Assembly: GCA_964446385.1 (NCBI GenBank)
Contig: CAYUOH010000015.1
Location: forward strand, 1 to 37,716
Length of the DNA: 37,716 nt
Direction of reading: 5' to 3'
Origin: CAYSRC01 sp964446385
Lineage (GTDB): Bacteria; Bacillota; Clostridia; Oscillospirales; Ruminococcaceae
The notes below the pieces were generated by a model that saw only the letters and a program-made list of their open reading frames with translations, ran no database searches and was not told the origin of the DNA. Numbering within the stretch: position 1 is the stretch's first letter; each line of letters opens with the position of its first letter. The position numbers and the translations under genes are program-made. This document shows positions 8,221 to 16,274 of this stretch, in pieces.

Positions 8221-9507
8221 TTACAGGAAACGTTCATTTCTTTCTTCTATATTCCTCTTGCGTTCATCGGCCCCGGCGAAAAGCTGAAGTATCTCTCCCG
8301 AAACAGCAAAAATATCGTCGGTAAGTTTTTTGTGTCTGGCATAACGGCCTGAACAGTAATTATCCTTCACAATTTCATAACGTTCCAATGCATTTTTAAC
8401 CGAATCATCCCATGAAATATACAAATCGGAAGAGGCATTTTCACCTATACGGCGCATAACGTCGGGTTTATTTATTATTTTCATAAGACATACCGCAAGT
8501 GACGCTGCATTTTCCTCTATAAGAAGGCCGTCGTTTCCGTTTATGACTCCTTCTGCGGCACAACTACCCGAAACCAAAACGCTTCCAAGAGAGCAGGCCG
8601 CGGCTTCATGCACTACAAGGCCGTTGGTGTCATATGTTGAAGGAAAAAGCATCAGGTCAGCCCTGCAGTACCACGCGGTAAGGATCTCACGATCTCTGAG
8701 TGGACCGATAAAAAATATTTTTTCGCCTAGTTTCAGGTCTTCTGTGTACTTTTTAATTTCAGTCTCGTCTCCCCCGCCGCCGACGAAAATCATCCTGAAG
8801 TCGACATTCTGCGATTTAAGAGCTGCAAGAGCGTCCAGAATGATACGTATACCCTTGTACCACATAAGACGTCCGACAAACAGAAAAACGGGAACACCGG
8901 TCGGAAGATCAAATCCTGCAGTTGCACTTCTCACTGCTTCGTCCGGGAGACGTCGGCGCGGCATATCCACACCGTTAAGCATAACGATATAATCGCCTTT
9001 GTAGCCAAGACTCCGGATGTTTTTTCCCGCTCCGTCACTTACAACCCAAAGTTCGTCACAGGCACTCACACTGTCCACAAGAGCTTTTATCGCGCCTGTC
9101 TGCAATGTCTTCATTCTTATTTTGTTTGCAATTTCAATATCGAATTTAGCGTGATATGTCATAATAAAAGGAACGTTAAGTGATTCACGGAGAGTCCGTG
9201 CCATAGTGTTGGATATTATGGGACAGTGGCTGTGAAGCAGGCTGATGCTCCTCTGACTAATACGACGAAGAGTTGACATACTAAAGGGGTTTCCGGCGGT
9301 GTAACCTATCTTGTCCACCAGATTGATGCTTGGATATCTAATTACGGGATAATTGAAAGTTGCATCGTTTGCACCGGGATATTCCGGTGTAACAACGCAA
9401 ACGTCGCCGCCGGTTTCTTTTATTACCCTGGCATAATTCACAACCGTATTGGCAACGCCATCTATAGCCGGCGGAAAAGAGTCATTTAAAAGACATATTT
9501 CGTCCAT
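8221..9507 (-). CDS. Glycosyltransferase family 4 (GT-B fold)
   Basis: 428 residues from the ATG at 9505-9507, which has AGAGGT 7 nt upstream; the frame extends 23 codons further but without a ribosome binding site. The N-terminal half begins with LLNDSFPPAIDGVANTVVNY, the acceptor-side signature of GT4 enzymes that act on diacylglycerol or phosphatidylinositol. The donor-site half holds VGRLMWYKGI (211-220) and GLVVHEAAA with Glu301. The first acid of the E-x7-E motif is Asp293, within a DTNG segment resembling the ETQG form seen in glycolipid synthases. No membrane helix; such enzymes are peripheral on the inner face. Probably makes a membrane glycolipid; donor and acceptor unknown. It follows ogt by 72 nt on the same strand. 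Confidence 0.88.
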   Translation of the reverse strand: MDEICLLNDSFPPAIDGVANTVVNYARVIKETGGDVCVVTPEYPGANDATFNYPVIRYPSINLVDKIGYTAGNPFSMSTLRRISQRSISLLHSHCPIISNTMARTLRESLNVPFIMTYHAKFDIEIANKIRMKTLQTGAIKALVDSVSACDELWVVSDGAGKNIRSLGYKGDYIVMLNGVDMPRRRLPDEAVRSATAGFDLPTGVPVFLFVGRLMWYKGIRIILDALAALKSQNVDFRMIFVGGGGDETEIKKYTEDLKLGEKIFFIGPLRDREILTAWYCRADLMLFPSTYDTNGLVVHEAAACSLGSVLVSGSCAAEGVINGNDGLLIEENAASLAVCLMKIINKPDVMRRIGENASSDLYISWDDSVKNALERYEIVKDNYCSGRYARHKKLTDDIFAVSGEILQLFAGADERKRNIEERNERFL

Positions 9508-9579
9508 ATTTATACCTCTTTGATAAGTTATATACCGGACACGGTATTTATTTCGAGTTTTCCCTAGGGGAAGCATTCT

Positions 9580-10080
9580 TCAATATTTATGTCCTTCATT
9601 CTTAAGCAGTGCGATTTTATTTTCTATGCCTCCGCCGTAGCCGGTGATGCGATCGTCTGAGCCGAGAACGCGATGGCAGGGTATTATTATGCATATAGGG
9701 TTCCACCCGACAGCCTGACCAACGGCGCGGGATGACATCTTATCGATACCGTGAGACACTGCGATACGGCGTGCTATTTCGCCGTAGGAAAGCGTTTCAC
9801 CGAAAGGAATTCCAAGCATAATACCGCATAATTCGCGTCTGAATGGGGTGATTTTGTCAATCCGATATTCAGGCAGGAATCCCGGATCTTTTCCAGAAAA
9901 GTAGATGTCTAGCCACTCTATTGTCCTTTCGAATACTGGAACAAGACTTTCTTCACAGTTCGGTTTGTGGTTTGAACTGTCCTTCGAACTTTCGAACCAC
10001 AAACCGGTAAGACAGTAAGGATCTCCTGTCATAAACATATCGGAAAAACCTTCCGGGGTTTTATAAAAATAACTGTACAT
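9580..10080 (-). CDS. ogt: Methylated-DNA--protein-cysteine S-methyltransferase
   Basis: 166 residues. The suicide active site IPCHRV is at 133-138 with Cys135 as methyl acceptor. SRAVGQAVGWNP around 117-128 holds the arginine finger Arg118 and the Asn hinge Asn127, and GYGGG follows. It repairs O6-methylguanine by taking the methyl group irreversibly. The N-terminal domain is short and there is no Ada-type transcription domain. GGAG precedes the ATG. No regulatory link to its neighbours is apparent. Confidence 0.95.
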   Translation of the reverse strand: MYSYFYKTPEGFSDMFMTGDPYCLTGLWFESSKDSSNHKPNCEESLVPVFERTIEWLDIYFSGKDPGFLPEYRIDKITPFRRELCGIMLGIPFGETLSYGEIARRIAVSHGIDKMSSRAVGQAVGWNPICIIIPCHRVLGSDDRITGYGGGIENKIALLKNEGHKY

Positions 10081-10272
10081 TATAATCTCCGTGCGATTTT
10101 TAAACCTGTTCGTATACCGCAGGCCGGGGCTTTATTAAGAATTATTTTAACGTATTTAGTATCAAAGTGGCAATTTATAAACAGGTGCCCATTGCTGACG
10201 AATATGTAATTACTGAGGAGGCAGACCGCTTTTTCAATGTATATGAAACTAAATAAATCATGATTATCAGAT

Positions 10273-11244
10273 TCACTTGAAAATGTACTTGAGGGCGTTC
10301 CAGAAGTAGTAAGGAACAAGGTAATCGGTATGATAGAAATCGGACAGAGAATAATAAATATTGTTTTTTGTCGGGTCAAGGCCGTAGCTGAAGCAATCCT
10401 GATCGGTAAGCAGCTTCATCTGCTTTCTCATTCCTGCGCCGTCCTTTGGGCCTCCGCTTGCAGCGAAAATGTAGAACGGGAGATCGGGATTAGCCTTGAT
10501 TGGGGCCTCGATGTAGTCGAGAACCTCCTCGTCTGTGAATGTGGGGAATGGGCCACTCCCGGGAGGCATGGGCATGGGCTTGTCGCCGGAGATGCCGCCG
10601 CTTGTGGGGCAGAACCAACGGAAGTATTCGAAATCGTAATGGAACATTCTCCAGGTCCAGGCGGTACCTCTTGAATATCCGGCAAACGCGCGATGGTCTC
10701 GTGAGGCTTTGATGCCGGCGTCGGAACCGTCCTCAAGATACGTGTTGAAGCGGAGTTCAACAGCGGGAATGATGTCCTTAACGATTTCCTTATAGTAATA
10801 AGGAGGAATTCCCGGTGTCCAGCCGTCGCCTGCCTCAGCGCCGCCGGTCTGGATTCTTATATCCGCGTCACGCATAGGATCCATGTAATATGTAACAAAT
10901 ACGATAATGCAGGGATCAATTTCACCGGAATCGAACAGCATGTCGAACATGTACCTGTTTCCGCCTATGGCAAACATGGCAGGCTCGCAGGTGTTGCCGT
11001 GTTGGAAATAAAGAACATTGTATTTTCTGGACTTGTCGTCCTTGCTATAGCAGTAGGGCAGATAGGCATAGGCGGTCTTGTGATAAGTTATTCCGTTCTC
11101 GTAAACAGAGGTGTCATAATTGATACGCTCGACAGTACCCGTTTTCTCGGGAACTCCGGTGCGGAGATAGGGGTTTTCTTCAAACACGGTTTCATAGTTT
11201 ATTACTTCTCCGGGTTTAGTGATAACTTTTCTGAACTCACTCAT
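10273..11244 (-). CDS. CE1-like esterase (alpha/beta hydrolase, feruloyl/enterochelin esterase type)
   Basis: 323 residues, no signal peptide. The nucleophile elbow is GYSRG with Ser191; the oxyanion-side HG is at 82-83 in YFQHGNT; the probable catalytic His is His305 in DFYHTD; the acid is possibly Asp268 in SGGPKDGAG. PYYYKEIVKDIIPAVE is typical of esterase-D / feruloyl esterase-like domains. It would hydrolyse an acyl ester inside the cell, perhaps on imported plant-derived oligosaccharides, but the substrate is not determined. GGAG lies before the ATG at 11242-11244 and a strong promoter with an operator-like palindrome sits upstream. Confidence 0.82.
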   Translation of the reverse strand: MSEFRKVITKPGEVINYETVFEENPYLRTGVPEKTGTVERINYDTSVYENGITYHKTAYAYLPYCYSKDDKSRKYNVLYFQHGNTCEPAMFAIGGNRYMFDMLFDSGEIDPCIIVFVTYYMDPMRDADIRIQTGGAEAGDGWTPGIPPYYYKEIVKDIIPAVELRFNTYLEDGSDAGIKASRDHRAFAGYSRGTAWTWRMFHYDFEYFRWFCPTSGGISGDKPMPMPPGSGPFPTFTDEEVLDYIEAPIKANPDLPFYIFAASGGPKDGAGMRKQMKLLTDQDCFSYGLDPTKNNIYYSLSDFYHTDYLVPYYFWNALKYIFK

Positions 11245-11268
11245 TGTTTCGGCTCCTTTACTGTTATA

Positions 11269-11291
11269 ATTGGTAATTTAATTATACCAAT
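11269..11291. promoter_or_regulatory. Operator-like inverted repeat over the esterase -10
   Basis: ATTGGTA and TACCAAT are perfect 7-bp complements with a 9-nt centre, and they cover the -10 box of the esterase promoter. A dimeric repressor bound here would block transcription. The regulator is unknown. Confidence 0.5.
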
Positions 11292-11310
11292 CCGTAATCA
11301 AACATATCAA
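11281..11310 (-). promoter_or_regulatory. Promoter of the esterase gene
   Basis: On the minus strand TTGATA (11305-11310) and TATAAT (11281-11286) are separated by 18 nt, with TGG just before the -10. Confidence 0.7.
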
Positions 11311-11480
11311 TAAAAATGAATTTTATATTCATGACAGACAGGGTATAGATATTTTTTAAATGTTTGAGATTTGCTGAAGGTTTCGAAGCAGATACTTTGT
11401 CCTTTCATTTTATTCATATTTACTATAATACTACACTTGTTGTAAAATAAAAGTATGTAATAATTACAAGGAGCAGCATC

Positions 11481-12506
11481 ATGCAGCACGAGATTACTAA
11501 ATCCGCGCCGTTGCTGGATGTAAAAGGCAATATAACGGAGCCCGGATATTCAAAAAAAATGCTCTTGCAATATAACCGCGACGATATCAGGGCATCTTTC
11601 CTTCGAATAAAGGAATGGGACTACTATTTAATCAACAACGGCCGGTATGCCCTTGCACTTACGATAGACAACAACGGATATATGAACATGAACTCGATTT
11701 CAGTTCTGGACTTTGAGGAAGGTTGGGAAATTACCGAAAGCCCTATGCAGTTTTTCCCCGGCCGCAATCCAACCTTTCCCGCCACTTCTCGCGAAGGAGA
11801 CGTCGAGCTGAAAAAGAAAACACATCATCTCAAATTCAAAAACGACGGCACAGGAAATCGCATACTTACGGCCTATATGGAAAAGTTCGGAGACAAAGGT
11901 TCACTTAACGCGACGATTGAGCTTTTCGATGAGCCTGAAGAATCGATTGTAATAGCCACTCCCTTCAACAAGGACGCGCATTTCTACTACAATCAGAAAA
12001 TCAACTGCATACGCGCCAAGGGCGAGGTAGGCGTCGGAGATAGGACATACATTTTCGACCCGGACGATTCCTTCGCCGTGCTTGACTGGGGCAGAGGGGT
12101 ATGGACTTATCACAACACGTGGTACTGGGGCTCCGCGTCTTATCAGGTAGATGGCGTGCCCTTCGGGTGGAACATAGGATACGGCTTCGGCAACACCTAC
12201 GCAGCCACTGAAAACATGCTGTTTTACGATGGAAAGGCTCACAAGATATCCAATGTCAAATTTAACATTCCCGGGGACGAAAAAGACTTTTTAAGCCCAT
12301 GGACGTTCACCAGCGACGATGGACGGTTTGAGATGAATTTCATTCCGGTTCTCGACCGCGCAAGCTGTACCGACGTAAAGCTTATTAAGAGCGACCAACA
12401 CCAGGTCTTCGGTAAATTCAACGGTAAAGCAATCCTGGATGACGGGCGGGTTATTGATGTTATTGACTTCCCAGGATTCGCGGAAAAAGTCGAAAACAAG
12501 TGGTAA
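11481..12506 (+). CDS. DUF2804 domain-containing protein
   Basis: 341 residues with the DUF2804 pattern across the whole length: an N-terminal LLDVKGNITEPGYSKK, a central FNKDAHFYYNQKINCI, then DWGRGVWTYHNTWYWGSAS. No signal peptide, membrane helix or recognisable catalytic motif. The family is beta-rich and of unknown biochemical role, with lipocalin/tocopherol-cyclase-like features in some reports (from memory). AAGGAG lies 8 nt before the ATG. It is divergent from the esterase gene and convergent with ilvE, so it is probably monocistronic. Confidence 0.8.
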   Translation: MQHEITKSAPLLDVKGNITEPGYSKKMLLQYNRDDIRASFLRIKEWDYYLINNGRYALALTIDNNGYMNMNSISVLDFEEGWEITESPMQFFPGRNPTFPATSREGDVELKKKTHHLKFKNDGTGNRILTAYMEKFGDKGSLNATIELFDEPEESIVIATPFNKDAHFYYNQKINCIRAKGEVGVGDRTYIFDPDDSFAVLDWGRGVWTYHNTWYWGSASYQVDGVPFGWNIGYGFGNTYAATENMLFYDGKAHKISNVKFNIPGDEKDFLSPWTFTSDDGRFEMNFIPVLDRASCTDVKLIKSDQHQVFGKFNGKAILDDGRVIDVIDFPGFAEKVENKW

Positions 12507-12519
12507 TTTAAGTAAAGAA

Positions 12520-12547
12520 AAACGGCCGCCCTGCAGGACAGCCGTTT
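12520..12547. terminator. Shared terminator between DUF2804 gene and ilvE
   Basis: AAACGGC and GCCGTTT pair around an inner CCTGCAGG palindrome. ATTTTTATC follows on the plus strand and TTCTTTACTT on the minus strand, so it can serve both convergent genes. Confidence 0.7.
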
Positions 12548-12560
12548 ATTTTTATCTTTA

Positions 12561-13583
12561 TCAGTCAGCGTGTTTTTCGACAACGAAGATCCAACCTTCG
12601 GGAGCTTCAATATTGCCTAACTGAATATCTTGAAGCGTGTGATAAAGCTTCATGGTAACCTCGCCCGCCTTTTTCATACCGGAATTGAAGGCGATTTCGC
12701 GTCCGTGATCCATTATCATTCCGACAGGAGAAATAACCGCTGCAGTTCCGCACAGACCGCATTCGGTAAAGAAATCAATCTCAGAAAGGCGAACCGGTCT
12801 TTCCTCTGTTTCGAGACCGAGGTACTCCTTCGCAACGTACATGATGGAACGTCTTGTTATTGAAGGCAGAATCGAATCGGATTTAGGTGAGACAACCTTG
12901 TTGTCCTTTGTAACAAAGAGAATATTAGCGCCACCGGTTTCCTCAATGTAGGTCCTGGTACCGGAATCAAGGTAAACGTTCTCATCAAAGCCGTTTTCAT
13001 GGGCATCAGTTACGGCATAAAGACTCATGGCGTAGTTCAGTCCAGCCTTTATATGACCGGTTCCGTGAGGTGCGGCACGGTCGAAATCGGATACACGAAG
13101 GGTAAGAGGCTTCATCCCCCCCTTGAAATAGGGTCCGACTGGGGAAACAAAAATACGGAATTCGAACTCATCAGAGGACTTGACGCCAAGAACGGGACTT
13201 GATCCGAACATATACGGCCGAATATAGAGAGACGCACCGGTGCCGTAAGGAGGAACGTATTCCTTATTTGCCGCGACAACTATTCGGATAGCTTCTTGGA
13301 ATTTTTCTTGGGGATAGACTGGCATAACCAGTTTTCTGCAGGTATCCGCCATACGTGATGCGTTGAGATCGGGTCGGAAACATACGATATCGTCGTTAAC
13401 AGTACGGTAAGCCTTCATGCCCTCAAAACAAGTCTGGGCGTATTGCAGAACGCCGGCGCTTTCATTGATCACGACATTTTCGTCTTCGGACAGATATCCC
13501 TCTTGCCATTTGCCGTCTTTATATTTGGCGATATATCTGTACGGGGCTTTATAATATCCAAATCCCAATTCTGAGAAATCCAT
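12561..13583 (-). CDS. ilvE: Branched-chain amino acid aminotransferase
   Basis: 340 residues from the ATG at 13581-13583, supported by GAGGA 7 nt upstream; the frame extends 14 codons further without a ribosome binding site. Class IV PLP fold: HGTGHIKAGLNYA carries the PLP lysine Lys179; YIEETGGANILF is the cofactor loop (usually E-x-G-T/A-x-N); SITRRSI and ECGLCGTAAVI line the phosphate and substrate sites. It transfers the amino group between glutamate and the 2-oxo acids of Leu, Ile and Val, the last step of their synthesis. It resembles the eukaryote-like BCAT subtype of about 340-360 residues rather than the shorter 300-residue enteric IlvE. No T-box or leader peptide is visible upstream, and no other branched-chain genes are nearby. 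Confidence 0.93.
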   Translation of the reverse strand: MDFSELGFGYYKAPYRYIAKYKDGKWQEGYLSEDENVVINESAGVLQYAQTCFEGMKAYRTVNDDIVCFRPDLNASRMADTCRKLVMPVYPQEKFQEAIRIVVAANKEYVPPYGTGASLYIRPYMFGSSPVLGVKSSDEFEFRIFVSPVGPYFKGGMKPLTLRVSDFDRAAPHGTGHIKAGLNYAMSLYAVTDAHENGFDENVYLDSGTRTYIEETGGANILFVTKDNKVVSPKSDSILPSITRRSIMYVAKEYLGLETEERPVRLSEIDFFTECGLCGTAAVISPVGMIMDHGREIAFNSGMKKAGEVTMKLYHTLQDIQLGNIEAPEGWIFVVEKHAD

Positions 13584-13675
13584 AACATAATCCTCTTGTT
13601 TCTTTGCTTTAATGTAATAATGCATTGAATTATAACACTTTACTTCAATAATGCAATATGGCAGAACGACTTAAT

Positions 13676-14953
13676 TTATGCAAGGCCTGGTTTGCAGGGT
13701 TTTCCCGAATCTGACCTGTATTTGTAATAAAGCTCTTCGGTTGCTAAGGCCATCTTGGTAACAGAGAAATCACAGTCGTGGGGATAAACGTACCAGGTAT
13801 CCTCAAGCGTATTGAGATCTACGCAGTCGCCGTGCTTGAACATGTAGTCGAATTCTATATGAACCGAGTACATCGAATTGACAGGCTTTTCCATAGATAA
13901 GGTTTTGCCTCCGGTTCCGGTTACTCTTACAGAAAAACCTTTCATGTTGTGGATCATGGTCCCCTCACCCAGTTTGATGTAGCCTATCGTGTTAGGCAGG
14001 CTTTCAACCTTTACAGGCAAGTTTCCTGTTGAATATGTCCCATCCTGCACCTCGCGGCGGACGTTGGCGCGTTCCCATTCGTACCAGTCGGGGATGTGGG
14101 AATACTCTGTCTCCCCTTCTTCTGCGGAAAGCTCACCGAGCTCAGTCATCTCCCAGCGTTTTCCGCAGGCTTTGCAGTAAAGGGTGCTTCCTTCGGAGGC
14201 CATCTGATATTCCCTGCCGCAGTGCGGGCACTGGTAAAGTACCTTATGAAGGCCTTCAGCCCGGTCAGGGCAGACAACTTTAATCCCTCTTTCCTTCTGC
14301 CAGGTAAAGTCGTCGTACTGAAATTCCGCGACGAGTCTTTCGTTGATTTCATCGACGCTTAGTCTTTCGATATCCGCCGCAGAAAATAACTGCTTCACGT
14401 CGGCTTCGGTGGGTTTAACCTTTCGCTCGTGCTTTGTGTTCCAGAAGGGATGGTTTATATGATGTCCATGACAGATAATCGTCACTACAGGCACATTCAT
14501 CATCTTGCATAGCTTGCCCAGGGATTCGGGCAGGAGCGACGTCGTACCGCACAGCGAATATCTGGCCTCGGGGTATATCGCTACGATACCCTTATGTTTT
14601 ATAACGTGCTTAATGTGACGGACTAATGTAGAGTCGTTGGTGAACTTGCGCTTGCAGATACAACCAATGTTTCTTAAAAGCCATTCGCGGCCGATGTAAC
14701 CGTCTATTGCTACAACGTAGTTCGAGAAATGCGGGAAAGTCGCTGCAGTCGAAACGCTCATATCGAAAAAGGCGTTGTGGTTTCCCAAAAGGATGTACGG
14801 AGGCTTGAGGTTATCAATGCCTGTTTTATTGAATTTCGTTTTATGTTTGAGAATATTCGGATAAGATAGAGCCCAGGCAACCGGTTTAAGGAATATTCTG
14901 CACTTTACGGGATTTTTGCGCATATCGAAGCGGGGATAGTTGTCGTTTTCCAC
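13676..14953 (-). CDS. PlsC-like lysophospholipid acyltransferase with zinc ribbon and extra C-terminal domain
   Basis: 425 residues from a GTG at 14951-14953, chosen because GGAGG sits 5 nt upstream; longer in-frame ATG starts have no such site. Acyltransferase motif I NHNAFFD gives His59-x4-Asp64, and YPEARYS (127-133) replaces the usual EGTR motif. After the catalytic domain comes a zinc ribbon (C242-x2-C245, C260-x2-C263) and a further 150-residue region rich in beta strands. Standard 1-acylglycerol-3-phosphate acyltransferases are about 240 residues, so the C-terminal half is extra. It should acylate a glycerolipid at the membrane; the added domains suggest a specialised acceptor or a regulatory or binding role. 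Monocistronic, with its own promoter. Confidence 0.82.
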   Translation of the reverse strand: MENDNYPRFDMRKNPVKCRIFLKPVAWALSYPNILKHKTKFNKTGIDNLKPPYILLGNHNAFFDMSVSTAATFPHFSNYVVAIDGYIGREWLLRNIGCICKRKFTNDSTLVRHIKHVIKHKGIVAIYPEARYSLCGTTSLLPESLGKLCKMMNVPVVTIICHGHHINHPFWNTKHERKVKPTEADVKQLFSAADIERLSVDEINERLVAEFQYDDFTWQKERGIKVVCPDRAEGLHKVLYQCPHCGREYQMASEGSTLYCKACGKRWEMTELGELSAEEGETEYSHIPDWYEWERANVRREVQDGTYSTGNLPVKVESLPNTIGYIKLGEGTMIHNMKGFSVRVTGTGGKTLSMEKPVNSMYSVHIEFDYMFKHGDCVDLNTLEDTWYVYPHDCDFSVTKMALATEELYYKYRSDSGKPCKPGLA

Positions 14954-14982
14954 AGTAACCTCCGTGATTGCGAATTTTGTTA

Positions 14983-15012
14983 AGTATATCATTTGAAAAA
15001 GCGCATACACAA
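14983..15012 (-). promoter_or_regulatory. Promoter of the PlsC-like gene
   Basis: On the minus strand TTGTGT (15007-15012) and TATACT (14983-14988) are 18 nt apart, ending 29 nt before the GTG start. This also supports the downstream GTG, since the longer ATG start would overlap or precede the transcript start. Confidence 0.55.
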
Positions 15013-15051
15013 CTGGAATTTTACAGATGTTCAAATGACGTTATTTTACGA

Positions 15052-15081
15052 TTGAAATATGTTTTCCCTAAATGATAAAAT
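15052..15081 (+). promoter_or_regulatory. Promoter of the AIM24-family gene
   Basis: TTGAAA (15052-15057) and TAAAAT (15076-15081) with an 18-nt spacer, 60 nt before the start codon. Confidence 0.5.
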
Positions 15082-15141
15082 ATAATTGCATAAAGTAATT
15101 TATGTTTTTTATTAATAAATTAATATTCATAGGAGAATTAT

Positions 15142-15825
15142 ATGAAATACGAAATAAAGGGTACTCCCCTGCCTGTAGTCGAATGTTACCTCAGTGCTGG
15201 CGAAAGCATCAAATGCGAAAGCGGCTCCATGAGCTGGATGAGCTCCAACATGCAGATGGAAACTTCTGGCGGCGGTCTCGGAAAAATGTTTTCCAAGGCT
15301 CTTTCCGGAGAAAATCTCTTTCAGAACACATACTCCGCGATGGGAGGAGACGGCCTTATTGCCTTCGCATCAAGTTTTCCCGGTGAAATCCTTGCCGTGG
15401 AGATAAAGCCCGGTCAGGATATTATATGCCAGAAATCCGCGTTCCTTGCATCCACCTCCGGCGTGGAGATTTCTATCTTCTTTCAGAGAAAATTCGGCTC
15501 CGGACTGTTCGGAGGCGAAGGATTCATCATGCAGCGTCTTTCCGGAAGCGGGATGGTATTCCTTGAGATCGACGGATCGGTCGTGACTAAGACTCTTCAA
15601 GCCGGTCAGCAGATCGTAATCGACACAGGATATCTCGCAATGATAGACTCAAGCTGTACCATCGACATCCAGACCGTAAAGGGCGTAAAGAACGTTCTGT
15701 TCGGCGGCGAAGGTATTTTCAACACTGTCGTAACCGGTCCAGGAAATGTATCGATGCAGACCATGCCCGCATGCTCGGTCGCAAGCGTTATCAGAAGATA
15801 TATCCCCACCCAAAGCAGCAACTGA
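15142..15825 (+). CDS. TIGR00266 / AIM24 family protein
   Basis: 227 residues covering the whole AIM24 family pattern: an N-terminal VECYLSAGESIKCESGSMSWM, a central FPGEILAVEIKPGQDIICQKSAFLAS, and a C-terminal GPGNVSMQTMP. The fold is a trimeric beta barrel related to TRAP-like proteins; the molecular function in bacteria is unknown. No signal peptide. AGGAG precedes the ATG. Own promoter and strong terminator, so it is a single-gene unit. Confidence 0.92.
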   Translation: MKYEIKGTPLPVVECYLSAGESIKCESGSMSWMSSNMQMETSGGGLGKMFSKALSGENLFQNTYSAMGGDGLIAFASSFPGEILAVEIKPGQDIICQKSAFLASTSGVEISIFFQRKFGSGLFGGEGFIMQRLSGSGMVFLEIDGSVVTKTLQAGQQIVIDTGYLAMIDSSCTIDIQTVKGVKNVLFGGEGIFNTVVTGPGNVSMQTMPACSVASVIRRYIPTQSSN

Positions 15826-15835
15826 CATATCTTTT

Positions 15836-15875
15836 AAAAAGCAAGGCTGTTCTTCGGGACGGCCTTGCTTTTTTA
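15836..15875 (+). terminator. Terminator of the AIM24-family gene
   Basis: AAAAAGCAAGGC and GCCTTGCTTTTT pair with an inner GT/AC around a TTCTTCGGG-type loop, ending in six T. Confidence 0.9.
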
Positions 15876-15887
15876 ATAAACAATACA

Positions 15888-15916
15888 TTGACAAGAGTAT
15901 ATTGATGTGATATAAA
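15888..15916 (+). promoter_or_regulatory. Promoter of the yerC-his operon
   Basis: A consensus TTGACA (15888-15893), 17-nt spacer and TATAAA (15911-15916). Transcription should begin near 15922, leaving a leader of about 55 nt, too short for a T-box. Confidence 0.8.
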
Positions 15917-15937
15917 TTTTAGCATAATATCACATCA
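15903..15937. promoter_or_regulatory. Operator-like 11-bp perfect inverted repeat over the his promoter
   Basis: TGATGTGATAT and ATATCACATCA are perfect complements with a 13-nt centre. The repeat starts inside the spacer, covers the -10 and runs past the expected transcription start, as expected for a repressor site. The TrpR-like protein encoded next is the obvious candidate to bind it. Confidence 0.65.
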
Positions 15938-15977
15938 CCACATTATTATACTAGTGTAGTGAATTGAGGAGAACATG

Positions 15978-16274
15978 ATGGCAAACTGGCATAACGAAAG
16001 TACCGATACGCTCTGCAGCGCCTTTCTGAAGCTGAAGTCGATGGACGACTGCTATGAATTCATTGAGGACGTGTGCACCATAAAGGAAATCCTAGATATT
16101 TCGCAAAGACTTTCCGTGGCGATGCTTCTTTCCGAAAAATCCAGCTACGCCGAGATCAACGCGAAAACAGGCGCAAGCGCCGCTACAATCAGTCGAGTAA
16201 GCAAATGCTTTGAATACGGCACGGGCGGGTATAAGAAAATAATATCAAGACTTAATGGAGAAGATGATGATTGA
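15978..16274 (+). CDS. yerC: TrpR-like regulator, YerC/YecD family, first gene of the his operon
   Basis: About 98 residues, all helical, with the TrpR-type helix-turn-helix around SYAEINAKTGASAATISRVSKCF. Two ATGs lie in tandem (15975, 15978); GAGGAG at 15966-15971 is 3 nt from the first and 6 nt from the second, favouring the second. YerC/YecD proteins resemble the tryptophan repressor; members next to his genes have been proposed as histidine repressors (HisR, from memory). Its place at the head of the histidine operon and the perfect inverted repeat over the promoter fit autoregulated, histidine-responsive repression. Its last codons overlap the start of hisZ. Confidence 0.88.
   Translation: MANWHNESTDTLCSAFLKLKSMDDCYEFIEDVCTIKEILDISQRLSVAMLLSEKSSYAEINAKTGASAATISRVSKCFEYGTGGYKKIISRLNGEDDD

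Noticed and set aside
10330..10674. Long open frame antisense to the esterase gene
   Set aside because: It mirrors the codon pattern of the real gene, has no ribosome binding site and shows no protein family pattern. The same holds for similar antisense frames over ilvE, hisF, nadE and pncB.
15917..15974. T-box or his leader peptide upstream of the his operon
   Set aside because: Only about 55 nt separate the predicted transcription start from yerC, and no run of His codons is present.
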